The notes under the pieces were generated by a model. That model worked only from the letters and a program-made list of their open reading frames with translations, did not search any database and had not been told where the DNA came from. Below, one piece after another: positions 1 through 10,669 of a stretch of 64,000 nucleotides of DNA. This DNA is from Rhizophagus clarus. Its lineage: Eukaryota; Glomeromycota; Glomeromycetes; Glomerales; Glomeraceae. The stretch covers positions 808,501-872,500 of the forward strand of contig BLAL01000080.1 of the NCBI GenBank assembly GCA_015698045.1, written 5' to 3'. Numbering within the stretch: the stretch's first letter is position 1; each line of letters begins with the position of its first letter. The translations under genes were made by a program, and so were the position numbers.

Positions 1-600
1 TTTAGTTTAAAAACTTAAAAAACCATCAATAAATCATTTTCTGAATAATTTAAAACTGTATAATTAAAAAAAAATTTTTTAAATAATTTTAATCTTTTTC
101 TTAATAAATAGTTAAAAAAATTAAATTAATTAATTTTTTTTTAATTATGCAGTTTAAAGCTGTTGAAAAAAAAATAAATTATTAATGAATCAGTTAAAAA
201 AAAAAAAGATTTTTTTTTAATTATCCGGTTTAATAAATCATTAAAGAAAAATAAATTTTAAACTTTTTTTTTTAAATATATATTATTACTAAAAAAAATA
301 ATTGAACTTTTTTAATCATTTGGTTAATAACCATTAAAAAAAAATTATAGTAAACCGCTAAAAAAAATTACGTTAAATAAACTAGGGCAATTTGAGTACA
401 AGTTAGCGAGTTTTAAATTACTAAGTTAGCTAGGGCTCTGAGGTTTTAGTAACTGTGGGGTTTATCAGTTTTGATTTACCGAACTGATTTACCAAAATGA
501 TTTTACTCTTATAAGAAAAACTTTTTACTAAATAATTTAATTAAGTAAAAACGTTTCGCAACATTTTTTTGTCAATTTAACAAAAAGTTGCGAATGGAGC
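1..600. other. A+T-rich sequence, no gene
   Basis: Long runs of A and T with loosely repeated blocks of about 60 bp containing phrases such as TTTAATAAATCATTAA. A short AACGTTTCGCAAC motif near 550 recurs near 1265-1480, 6300 and 6480. No coding signal is visible on either strand. Confidence 0.5.
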
Positions 601-604
601 TCTG

Positions 605-945
605 AATCTGACCTGACAGATGTGATGCGACGGTTGACCAGAAATATTCGAGTTAGTGTTATTTGGGTACCGATAGGACCCAGAAATATATATATAGGGG
701 TCAGGTGGCGAAAAAAATTTTTTATATGAGCTGTATGCATTTTTTTCAGGGCCGGAATTACGATAGTGCTAGTCAATTTCTAAATTAAGAAATAAATCTT
801 TGACCAGCACTATCTAAAATTATTCACAAAAGGAATGATCTACATGGTTTTTATGGTTCATTGTACGCAAACTCAAACCTGACCCTTTTATGTATATTTC
901 TGGGTCCTGTACCGATGGCCGATCTGACCTACATATTTTTGGTCA
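605..945. repeat. Imperfect palindromic (foldback/MITE-like) element
   Basis: 668-706 is matched in inverted orientation by 877-916; both contain GGACCCAGAAATATA-type sequence next to GGTCAGG. A second inner pair, GATAGTGCTAGTCAA near 762-776 and TTGACCAGCACTATC near 799-813, nests inside it. The two halves together can form a long imperfect hairpin. No flanking duplication was resolved, so the family is not assigned. Confidence 0.6.
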
Positions 946-1484
946 AAAAAAAAAGTTGAAACGCTCAGTTCTGGCATTTTTATATGTAATATTGATTAAA
1001 AAATGTTGAAACTACAGTTCCAGCTTTAACAATTAAAAGAAAAATCATTTTTTTTTATTATTAAAAATGAATTAAGAAAGAAAACCGGTTTTTTTTATTA
1101 TTAAAATGATTAAGAAATCATTTATGAAAGATTGAAAAAAAAACACCAGAACTATCATTACCGGCTTTTTTCATATATAAAATTTCTGAAACTTTTTTAT
1201 ATACAGTACATGTATATAGTATAGGACTGCTGTCAGGTAAATTCAACTACCCGACCTGATAAAAAAAAAATGTCTCGCAACATTTTTTTGTTATTTTAAT
1301 TATTAAAAACATTGGGAAATGTTTTTTAAGCAATTTAATATAAAAAAAACGTTCCAGAACTTTTTTTTTTGCCATTAATAAAAAACGTTATGAAAACGTT
1401 TTTTAATAAATAGTTTAATTAAAGAAATGTTTTGCAACGTTTTTTTCTGTCAATTTAATAAAAAGACGTCACAAAACGTTTTTT
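946..1484. repeat. Degenerate AACGTTTT-type repeats, no gene
   Basis: From about 1260 the sequence repeats a roughly 60-75 bp phrase containing an AACGTTTT or GCAACATTTTTTT core followed by GTCAATTTAATAAAAA. Four degenerate copies are visible before 1484. The same phrase occurs at 541-600 and in the dispersed repeat at 6481-6800. No gene is seen. Confidence 0.45.
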
Positions 1485-2658
1485 AAGCACATCTGAAATG
1501 TGTGACAGGTTACGCTGAATATATGTTTTAGAGTACAACTATAAATGACAATTTTCTTGACTGTCATAAATTTGACTTCGCATTTTTTCATGTAATGTTT
1601 ATCTTTAGAAAAAAAAATTTTTACACTTTTTAAAAATATTAAAGAATAAAGAATAAAAAATATGTAATTTATACTTTTTATACTTTAAAAAGAATAAATA
1701 TTTTGCACAATTTTATTAAATAAAAGATTTATTAAATGTTATATTACATAAAGGGTTTAATCATTTTCCGCACCTGCGATGCATCGCACCCTTTTTTGTC
1801 ACCTGTGTCACACCCCTTCTCTTTTCATTTTTTTATATGTATTCTGGGGACGAATTTTTTCAGTTGTAAAAAATCTATTTTTCACGCCCCTAGTTAAATG
1901 TCACATGTTTAATTTTGCCCGGCATTACCGTAATTTTGCCCAGAGTGTTCAGGGTGCGATGTATCGCAGGTGCGGAAAAAAACAAACCCCTTACATAAAA
2001 TATTGAAATTTATTAAAAAACGTGTCTACTAGTACATTATTGCAAAAAAAAAAAAAATAATAACAGTTAACTCCATACAAATATTTTAAGCTAGTTCCAA
2101 TAAAAATCAATATACATGAACTTTTAAACAACATTACTTAAAGCTTATTTCACTTGTTTCCCTTGACCAAAGTGTTTAAAATATAAATTATAACTTGAAG
2201 TAAAAAATAAAACATGTTTTAGTATTATAAAAATATAACTTCGTGGAAATTAATATAAATATACAAGCATCCCCATACCACATAGACAACTTTTCTTAAG
2301 CAATTTTCACCTGTTTAATATGACCAACTGCTGAAATTATGTTGTGAAATTTCTATAAAACGCGTTTGTTAATGAAATATTTATAGCTTTAAAATATAGT
2401 TTGCGCCTGAAGTGCTGCTAGTGAAAAATATTTAACTTTATTTAACAAAAATTTAAAATACTAAAAAATATTTTTAAAATATGAAAAGGGGAAGAAAAGA
2501 GTAAAGAGAAAAGTTTTTTATCGCGTTAAACGATAAATAAATAATTAGTATAGCTGATTATGAACCAATCAGATTCCCCTTTGGTTTGTCTCTGTTGGTA
2601 CGGTCAGGTAGCTAATTTGACATTTCGGCGTAACCTGTCACACATTTCAGACGTGCTT
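1485..2658. mobile_element. TIR element with a nested MITE
   Basis: 1485-1515 and 2628-2658 are inverted copies of one 31-bp sequence with a single mismatch; its core is TGAAATGTGTGACAGG. The enclosed 1.1 kb has no convincing reading frame, so this looks like a non-autonomous DNA transposon. The MITE at 1752-1990 lies inside it and must be younger. T runs at both flanks hide any target duplication. Confidence 0.55.
1752..1990. mobile_element. 239-bp MITE with 8-bp TSD (hAT-like)
   Basis: The ends are inverted copies of about 41 bp: (A/G)GGGTTT, then a variable stretch, then TTTCCGCACCTGCGAT. The element is flanked on both sides by TTACATAA (1744-1751 and 1991-1998), a perfect 8-bp target site duplication. 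An 8-bp duplication with a GGGGTTT-like end fits the hAT superfamily, but P-type elements also make 8 bp, so the superfamily is inference. It contains no coding sequence. Confidence 0.82.
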
Positions 2659-2663
2659 TTTTT

Positions 2664-5600
2664 CACCCCATCCGACCGATCAACAAAGGCTCTAACCTTA
2701 CATTTCATGTCTCAAGTGCCTAGGTTATATCCTTCATGGTCCACCCATGGTTTCAACTCATGTCTGGGATACAACTTGACTAACATGCTATGTCATGGAT
2801 AAAATACCCGTGTGCTACTAGTCATTCATAAGGAAATTCAACATCTCTTGTTATAGTTTGTAAATGATAATCCTATTTATCAAGTACGGACATTTATGTC
2901 TGTGATATTTGTTGTCAGATGCTCATGATCCTCTTGTCAGATACAGACATTTATTTTCGCGACGTTTGTTGTCTGTTGCTTACGATTCTTCTTGCTAGGT
3001 ACGGACATTTATGTCTGTGATGTTTGTTGTCAGTGTGCTTGTTGTCAGGTACGGATAATATTTGTTATCAATTGTTCATGGTGCTTCTTGTCAGATACGG
3101 ACATTTATGTCTGTGATATTTGTTGTCAGTTAGGTACGGGTGATGTTTGTTTGCTTATAATATTTCTTGTCAGATATAAGCATTTATGTTCATGATATTT
3201 GTTGTCAGTTAATTAGCTCTTGTTTATGATATCTTTATTAACAGACATAGACGTTTATGTCTATGATTTTCTAATTTTTTTAGGGGAAATGTATCAATGA
3301 AAGGTCACATGATAAACGTTGGAGTAGAACCAATGTGGTTAAATAAGTTAGATTAATAATAATTACCAATATTGTTAAATAACAGTTGTTACCTTTTAAT
3401 TAAACAATACTAGATTATTTATTGTAAATTTTTAAAAGACATAATTCTATTATATCAATAATTAATAAAATAAAATCTATACAAATAGCAACAGTAAAGT
3501 TTCGCAAAAAAACTTTTAATCATCCATCAAAACTACAAAAAAAAACAAAAAAAAAAAAATAATAACTATTAATCGATGTTATTGTTAAAAAGAAAAAAAA
3601 TGGAGAAATTTCATAAAATTATAGTAAATAAATTATGACTTCCTTCTGATCAATATTTGTTTTTGATTTTATAATATCGGACTACATCTAAATATAATAT
3701 TTTGTGCGGTCATGACACAGTACTTCTTATAAGCTTGCAAATCTTCAATGCTGTATTGGTCTAATTTCTGTAGTTTTAGTTTTCTATTAATTTTATGAAG
3801 TAAACTTTAGTTTATTTTTAAAAATTTCATTCCCTATTATTTCCTTTAAATCAAACTCTTTCTGAAGCTTTTTCAACTCATATATTTAATAACAAGTTAA
3901 AACGTCAATATATCTTTATTATTGACCAATTTTTTCTTGGAGTTTCCATAATAATAAACAAAAAAGCATTAATTTCATGTTGGTCTTCTGTTAGAGTTAA
4001 AATTCAGAACTTTTATAAATGAAAAAATATTTTTTTTTTGTCATTTTGGTTCTATAATAATTAATTTTGTATCAATTAAAAACAAAGATTAGCTAATCAT
4101 AATCAAATAGATTATTATTATTAAACACATGACTATTTTTTAATAATTTGCAAAAAATATAAATTGTTCTATAGTTTCAGACCAATAAACAATTTGATAC
4201 GTGTCTATATATCATATCGATATGAATAATAAATTTAATACGCAACAATACTTTGTGTAATTTGTGCATAATTTTATTGTAATGTCCTTTTTGTTTACAT
4301 CTAATTAAAAGCATAATAAATATTCTTTACATTGTTTTAACTATTTAAAAAATTCATGCTCATGTATTAATGATAATATTTTGCAAATCACTGATCAGTT
4401 TGGCAAAAAATAAAAATTTAATTTTTTTTTTTTTTAGATAACGATCATAGATCAGTTTTGTGGAGAATATTTTAATCAACCAAACCTAAAAAATTTGTTG
4501 ATCAACTTGTATTGTGTTTATATTCTAATTGTAATTTGATTTCAAAAAAAAACTTGATGGACGTACAAAATGCTGTATATATCAATATTTTGAATTTAAA
4601 AGAAAAATAAATAATAAAAATATATGTATTGAATAAAAAAAAAAAAAAAAAATTTAAAAAGTTAGTAACATGTAAATTTTTTTTCTTAATTTTATTATAA
4701 TTTAAAATAATCCGTGAAAATTAAAACATCATTATAAAAACGAAACCAAAAATTTTCGTTTATTATTTTAATCTATAAAAAATTTTAATGTTGTATGCTA
4801 CTATCAAGTCCTATAATTTTATATTACTAACTTCTTTTGTTATGATTAATAATATGACAAATGTTTGTTCATATAGTTGTTAACAACCCACCTTGTTTTA
4901 ATTATGACAATATTGCTACATAAAATGCTTGGATTGTAAACCAAAGTTATTCTATTGCTTAATTATTTTCATAATAAAATTAATTTATTTCATTATTCTA
5001 TACATTTTGATTATTACCAGTTCAATTCATTCAATTCAAATGAAATTAAACTGTTACAATTATATGTGATGAACAAGATGTTAACAATTTGCCTAAAAAG
5101 TATACATTTATTTAGTTATTTTAAATTAGTACTCAAGTGAAAATAATTCAACTACTATTATAACTTTGATGGAAACTTTCAATTCAGGAGATTAAAAGTT
5201 CAGAAAATTGTTACGATTTACGAAAATAGACTTGTAACTTGTTAATGATAGATCTATAATTTCAAAGGATTTTTTTTTAAAATTGTATACTATATCTAGT
5301 CATATTATAATAATTATAATAATAAATTACAATTATTTATTAACTGAGAATTAACTATTTATTTATTATATTAAGTAACTAGGTAAATGGGAACTGTTGG
5401 AGCGTCTGTGTTATAATCACAAGATTATTTTTTATTGCTGCTCAAAACTCGATTGGTCAATACATAGCAGATATATCATTTTTTATCTTCTTTTAAAAAT
5501 GATTAATAGAAAAGAAAAAGAAATCACAAAGGAATAGATACAAGAATTTCACCCAACAGCAATTATGAAAATATTGCTGGAAGTTTTTCAGCAAGGTTAA

Positions 5601-6280
5601 GTGATATAGGAAAACCTCTTCAATAATTTATAGAACTATAATATTAATAACATGAAGGATGATATATATAAACATAAATAACTAATAATAATATATATTA
5701 TAGTAAATATTAAGATATATTATCGTTATAAGCAGTTAAATAACTGGTAAGTAAGCTAACTAGGCAAATACCATCGATGATTATAAGCAAACCAAATAAC
5801 TGAAAGTATATGTCATAAACATAACAGATAAATGTCTAGTATGTCAGAAATATCAATGATAACAAATAAAAGTCCGTATCTATCAAGAAGTATAATGAAG
5901 CAACTGACGACAAATATCACAGACATCACCTGACAAGAAGCATCATGAGCAACAGACAACAAACGTCACGGACATAAATGTCTGTATCTGACAAGAGACA
6001 CCATGAGCGAGCAACTGACAACAAATATCACGGACATAAATGTCCGTACTTGATAAGAAGTATTATGAGACAAATATCACGGACATAAATGTCCGTACCT
6101 GATAAGTAGGATTATCGGATGTTACTGTATGGGCACTTTATCCATGACATAGCATGCAAGTCAGGGTATATCACGGACATGAGTTGAAACCATGGGCGGA
6201 CCATGAAGGATATAACTTAGGCACTTGAGACATGAAATGTAAGGTTAGAGCCTTTGTTGATCGGTCGGATGGGGTGCGTT
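2664..6280. mobile_element. Foldback-like element with repeat-rich inverted arms
   Basis: The left arm (about 2664-3270) and right arm (about 5840-6280) are inverted copies. The outer 250 bp of each shares CACCCCATCCGACCGATCAA and then GGTTTCAACTCATG. The inner parts are tandem units of about 60-70 bp built on a small palindrome (GGACATTTATGTCCGT) followed by GATATTTGTTGTCAG. Long TIRs made of internal tandem repeats are typical of foldback elements (FB, Galileo, TU types). The 2.5-kb centre is A+T-rich with no credible gene, so the copy would be non-autonomous. No target duplication was resolved. Confidence 0.6.
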
Positions 6281-6341
6281 TTTTAGTCGTGTTAATAAAA
6301 AAGTTGCGAAAACGTTTTTTAATAAATAAATAGTAAGTTTA

Positions 6342-6414
6342 TATTGGATATGGTGGTTAAAATATCATCTGAACTGCTTCGCAGTTCAATGATATTCAAC
6401 CCCCTTACCCAATA
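6342..6414. repeat. 73-nt near-perfect hairpin
   Basis: TATTGG at the left pairs with CCAATA at the right; inside, AATATCAT pairs with ATGATATT and GAACTGC with GCAGTTC, leaving a TTC loop at 6378-6380. It is a compact inverted repeat, either a very small MITE or a structured RNA element. It sits just outside the foldback element. Confidence 0.7.
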
Positions 6415-6480
6415 AATGTGATATTATGCAGACGTCCAAGATCATGCTAAATAATAAATAAACCCCATAAGCCTATTTAT

Positions 6481-6800
6481 TAACGTTTTTTAATGTGGTT
6501 AAGTAAAAAAAAAGAAAAAAAATCAAATAAGTTTCTTTAATGTTCTTTGCAATTTGTATTTTAGTAAATAAACGTTTTGATAAAAAAAAACATTAAAATT
6601 TATTTACATTTTTTTAAATGAGTTTTAATAAAAAATGCCAAAACGTTTATTTATGCATAGGATTAAATAGCGTGTATATGTACAATGTACTGTTCTGTTG
6701 GGTTAACGGTTAATCGTTTAATCGTTTAAATTAATCGAGCCGTATATTCGGTTAAATTTCAAATAAAGTTACTACCCTAACTTCCTTTTGAATACGATCT
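6481..6800 (+). repeat. Dispersed direct repeat, copy 1
   Basis: About 310 bp matches 40372-40675 in the same orientation. Shared landmarks in order are TTTCTTTAATGTTCTTTGCA, AAAAATGCCAAAACGTTTA, TACTGTTCTGTTGGGTTAAC, ATATTCGGTTAAATTTCAAA and TTTGAATACG. This copy abuts the outer end of the left inverted arm. Element class unknown. Confidence 0.65.
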
Positions 6801-6841
6801 CTTGTTTTCTACTTGGAAACTTTCCGGAAATTTTACTATTA

Positions 6842-7105
6842 TTATCTTTCCTTTTTGTTCTGCTGATTCACCGAATATCTGGTAATCCAACCCTCAACTG
6901 CTTTGACTTCTGGCTCCTCAGCTTTTTTTTTTTTAGTTGTATTACCATTTCTTCTGCAGACATTCGGTCGGGTTTGTTTATATTTCCTGCTAGAAAAAAA
7001 TCCTGTTTTCGCTGTCATCGATATACGTTTTCCAGTGCCTCGTTGACCACTATTTTTGAACGTCCATCCACTTCTATTGTTTAGATATATACGAAAATTT
7101 TCCAT
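6842..7105 (-). CDS. Small basic protein, unknown, left-arm copy
   Basis: An 87-codon frame starting MENFRIYLNN. It is rich in Arg, Lys, Asn and Thr (for example RRNGNTTKKKK) and has no membrane segment or recognisable domain. The mirror copy at 36554-36841 agrees for about 60 residues, then diverges because a poly-A run is 12 nt here and 8 nt there, shifting the frame. At most one arm can keep the ancestral C-terminus. Upstream of the ATG is a TATATA run that could serve as a TATA region. The function is unknown and this may not be a real gene. Confidence 0.3.
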   Translation of the reverse strand: MENFRIYLNNRSGWTFKNSGQRGTGKRISMTAKTGFFSSRKYKQTRPNVCRRNGNTTKKKKAEEPEVKAVEGWITRYSVNQQNKKER

Positions 7106-7589
7106 TAAAACCGTATATATATATATATATATATTAATAATGTGAATACAAATATAACGTCTTTAATTTATTATTATCGTACGACAGAGCGAGGCGTAGT
7201 GAAGACATTAAGTCGCTTGCTTCCGATTTTTTTTTTTTAAAAAAAAATAATTTTTAAATTGTCATTTCACAAATACGTTATGTGATACATAGAATAATAA
7301 AATATATATGTATGTGAACTTCCATCTGTATACACAAATATTTAATTTCTTCAATACCGAATTTAACTTAATTACTCTACGTTATAAATTTTATGTTGAA
7401 TAAATTATGTAACATATACAGTACTTATTTAATCATAAGCATTCATTATCATATTTTAACTTATTATTTTAATTTTATAATAATTCTTGGTTTGCGCAAA
7501 TTTATTTAGAAACGTTTTTGTTATTAAAACTTCAAAACTAGAAAAATAATAAATCGATTATTATTATTTTGAAATGAGTATATTCAAGA

Positions 7590-7640
7590 TTAGAAATTAA
7601 TCGTAACCTAAAACCAATTGCTGGGCTTATAGCTCTAAAT
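7590..7640 (+). pseudogene. KH-domain relic, left arm
   Basis: On the plus strand this reads RNLKPIA followed by G, matching the segment just after the GxxG loop in the KH genes at 23.5 and 31.3 kb (CNLKPIV, CNLRTIA). The GxxG loop itself is lost. The mirror copy is near 36039-36090. The match is short, but neighbouring sequence also aligns with the KH upstream region at 31.5-32.9 kb. Confidence 0.4.
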
Positions 7641-8226
7641 TGAAATTACATCATTTTTGACGCAGTACGCGCAGTACGATGCGAAGAGTTACCGCGTGTA
7701 AGATATATAAGACAATTAACAATAACATGCGTAAAAAAAATAATAATCACCTTTTTATTAAGCGATCAAAACAAAATGCTTTTGTTAACAAAAAAAAAAT
7801 ACGTCCTTGAAAAATAATAATAAACCTTCGTTGATTTGTATTGATACTTCTTTTTAACGTACGAATAAGGAAAATTTATAAAAAATTTCATGATTTAATA
7901 CTGAGACATTCTATGTGAAAAATGAAAAATGTTTCTATTCTAAGTATTATAACTTTGTTGATTGCCAATCATGTGGTCTTTTTCCGGTTTATGTTAAAGG
8001 TAAACAAGGAGCTTGCGGACTACAACCATGTCAACATGTCAACACGTCAACACGTCACATTGTCACGTGATGGTGGAGTTCGCGTTGTTTTTAGCCATCT
8101 GATCAATATCCGATCAATCTGTAACCATTTTTATACTAAAAAATTTAATAAATACCTCCATTCCCTCGGTTTCTCTTTCCTTTATTCTTTCTCTTTTCCG
8201 CACTTTCCGTTGAAACAAAACGTCTT

Positions 8227-8463
8227 TTACAAGTTTTTGAACGCGTGAAAAATTTGGTAGATGTCTTTAATATTTATCTTAACAAACTGTACTGTTAATA
8301 ACAGTACTCTCTTTTTTATTTTAGATGGTACTTTTGAGGTTTCTTTAACGCGAATTTCGTTGAAAAGATAAAGATAGCTGTGCGGAATACTGAGAGGTTT
8401 TTTTTTGCTTAAATTATTACTTTTAATGAAACGCGTCCAGAACTGAAAAAGCCGCTTAAACAA
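8227..8463 (-). CDS. Possible divergent HMG-box fragment, left arm
   Basis: The open frame lacks an ATG and begins with TTG, so it is probably an internal or 3' exon or a relic. The second half, from PHSYLYLFNEIR to DIYQIFHAFKNL, has the spacing of an HMG box: Pro then an aromatic/Leu helix, a basic linker, a helix with Phe/Trp-like positions, then KDIY. HMG-box proteins of the MATA type are numerous in arbuscular mycorrhizal fungi, but the match here is only by pattern. The mirror copy at 35198-35434 differs by one residue (Phe to Leu), so the frame is conserved between arms. Confidence 0.3.
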   Translation of the reverse strand: MFKRLFQFWTRFIKSNNLSKKKPLSIPHSYLYLFNEIRVKETSKVPSKIKKRVLLLTVQFVKINIKDIYQIFHAFKNL

Positions 8464-8687
8464 AGATAAGAAATAAAATGTTAATAAGTGTTCTATTAAA
8501 GTAATATCAAAAAACTCTTTCTACCGAAGTATGAGTATAAGAGAGCCGAAGAACGCAAAGAAGAGGATGCGAGTAAATATTTGTTATAACTGATTAAGCT
8601 GAAAATATCAAAAATCATGTAAGATTTTGATATGTCAAAAAAATTTTCTTTATTATTTTACGCAATCTATTTCCATCTATTATTTTA

Positions 8688-8966
8688 TTATGTTTCAAAA
8701 CCTAATTCTTCAATGAAGCATTTCATTTTTTTCTTTTCAACTTTAGTAAAATTCACCTTTCTATAACATTTATTTGCAAGTCCACTGACTAGAAGAACTT
8801 GATGATTATGACCTGAGGAATTAATAAAAGATACTAAGATACTATTAGATTTTGTGGATTTAAAAAATGATAAGGTGTGTTTATTTTTATTTTGCAAAGT
8901 TGGGTAACTCCTAGTTGGGTTTTCCTGGTTTAGGAGAATTACTGTGTTCGACAGCTTGGTACCCAC
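8688..8966 (-). CDS. Terminal-exon-like frame, left arm
   Basis: This 92-codon frame starts inside the tandem core unit (GTG, no ATG) and runs into unique sequence ending FIEELGFET. The last 43 codons follow a good acceptor (TTCCTCAG), so they may be a 3' exon preceded by repeated upstream exons. The mirror copy is 34695-34973 (one substitution, Gly to Asp). The family is not recognised. It is Lys-rich near the C-terminus. Confidence 0.3.
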   Translation of the reverse strand: MGTKLSNTVILLNQENPTRSYPTLQNKNKHTLSFFKSTKSNSILVSFINSSGHNHQVLLVSGLANKCYRKVNFTKVEKKKMKCFIEELGFET

Positions 8967-9781
8967 TCCAAGTCCTCAGCCCAGGCATCTAACTTTGTAG
9001 TTGATAAATATCTGTTGATTCTGAAGGAGGAATCAGCTAGGCACCTTTTTTTATCACTAAATAAAAGTTAATACATTGCTAACACCACTTTTTTTAATAG
9101 GTAAAAGCAAACATTATTTGCAAAATCTATTAATTGGAAGAACTTAATGTCTATAGATTGATTGATTCCAAGAAGCAAACTATTAGATTTATGGATTTAA
9201 AATAATAAGGTGTGTTTATTTTTATTTTGCAAAGTTGGGTAACTCCTAGTTGGGTTTTCCTGGTTTAGGAGAATTACTGTGTTCGACAGCTTGGTACCCA
9301 CTCCAAGTCCTCAGCCCAGGCATCCAACTTTGTAGTTGATAAATATCTGTTGATTCTGAAGGAGGAATCAGCTAGGCACCTTTTTTTATCACTAAATAAA
9401 AGTTAATACATTACTAACACCACTTTTTTTAATAGGTAAAAGCAAACATTATTTGGAAAATTATTTGCAAAATCTATTAATTGGAAGAATTTAATGTCTA
9501 TAGATTGATTGATTTCAAGAAGCAACTATTAGATTTATGGATTTAAAAATAATAAAGTGTGTTTATTTTTATTTTGCAAAGTTGGGTAACTCCTAGTTGG
9601 GTTTTTCTGGTTTAGGAGAATTACTGTGTTCGACAGCTTGGTACCCACTCCAAGTCCTCAGCCCAGGCATCCAACTTTGTAGTTGATAAATATCTGTTGA
9701 TTCTGAAGGAGGAATCAGCTAAGCACCTTTTGTTATCACTAAATAAAAGTTAATACATTGCTAACACCACTTTTTTTAATA
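8870..9781 (-). repeat. Tandem array, three core units (left arm)
   Basis: Three copies of a roughly 165-bp conserved core sit at about 8925-9055, 9215-9395 and 9570-9770. They are separated by spacers containing AGCAAACATTATTTG and TTAATTGGAAGAA. On the minus strand each core holds a frame of about 40 codons reading AWAEDLEWVPSCRTQ. The array is the reverse complement of 33023-34800. The third unit ends at the CCCTAT sequence. Confidence 0.85.
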
Positions 9782-9785
9782 GATA

Positions 9786-10190
9786 CCCTATAAAAAGTAA
9801 TTGTACATTATTTGTACAGGTTTTATACAACTTTGTACAGAATTTGTACAGAATTTGTAGTGGTGTATACTTTATGATGACTTTTATATATATTTATTAA
9901 GAGAATTGTATGGAATTCATTTGAATTTGTACAGAATTTAATTTTGTACAGAATTTGTTATACGGAATTTGTACAGAAATTATCTGAATTTTAATTTTAT
10001 TCGAGTGTATATAATATATAATTTTGTACAGAATTTGTACAGAATTTATCTGAATGTAAATAATATATAATTTTGTACAGAATTTGTACAGAATTTATAC
10101 GAATGTATATAATATATAATTTTGTACAGAATTTGTACAGAATTTATCTGAATGTATATAATATAATATAATTTTGTACAGAATTTATTG
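9786..10190 (+). repeat. TTTGTACAG direct-repeat tract
   Basis: The tract begins CCCTATAAAAAGTAATTG and then repeats AATTTGTACAG many times, settling into a unit of about 50 bp with ATCTGAATGTATATAATATA. CCCTATAAAA is also the terminus of the MITE at 19201-19850, so this may be a transposon end with subterminal repeats. The possible other end is the inverted-orientation tract at 15300-15692. Confidence 0.6.
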
Positions 10191-10669
10191 GGAATGTTAT
10201 ATCAGTTCAGATCTGCTGACAATCTGCATTTTTATTTTTTGAAGATTTTTTTATAAAAATTCTGATAATCTCTATAATTGCAGATTTTAAAACATTTCGT
10301 ACAAAAATCTTGAGATCTTCACATTTCTTTCTTTTATTTACACAAACTTTTTTTTTATTTTAACAAACTTTGCACTTCCTATTTGTCTCAACACTTATTT
10401 TCACAGTGCTTTAAAAAATAATCTTTTTTAATACTTTTTAAAGAAATGATTTTTTTTAACTTCTTTAATTTAAAGAAATAATCTGTTAAAGTATTAAAAA
10501 AAAATTGAAATTTTTTTTAAGCTTTGAAACTTTGCAGGAACATGAGATTAAAAAATTTTTTTTTGTAGAACTTTTCTCCTACTTATTTCGCTGGTTCTTT
10601 TGGATATTAAAAATATTTTTAAATATTATTATTTAACGAGCATTGACTAACATTCAGTTTTCCTTTTTT
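10191..10669. other. T-rich sequence, no gene
   Basis: A+T-rich with long T tracts and no credible frame or repeat unit. It leads into the stem-loop array. Confidence 0.5.

Larger units (their letters stand above)
6804..9781. repeat. Left arm of large inverted duplication
   Basis: This segment is the reverse complement of about 33023-36832 at high identity. For example, the 92-codon frame at 8688-8966 differs by one residue from its mirror at 34695-34973, and the 108-codon frame at 7922-8248 is identical to 35413-35739. The arms are separated by about 23 kb. This arm is shorter because it has three tandem core units where the other has five. Its inner edge stops abruptly inside a unit, where a CCCTATAAAA sequence begins. 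Confidence 0.9.

Noticed and set aside
4955..5140. 61-codon frame inside the foldback element
   Set aside because: It starts with TTG, is Phe/Tyr/Asn-rich from A+T bias, and has no neighbouring signals.
7922..8248. 108-codon frame, identical in both arms (35413-35739)
   Set aside because: Its identity reflects recent duplication. Composition is not protein-like beyond the first 25 residues, and it overlaps a better candidate on the other strand. The TCAACACG repeats and CACGTG near 8065 are more like regulatory sequence.
9786..10190. CRISPR-like regular repeats
   Set aside because: Spacers are repeats themselves, lengths drift, no cas genes are present, and the genome is eukaryotic.
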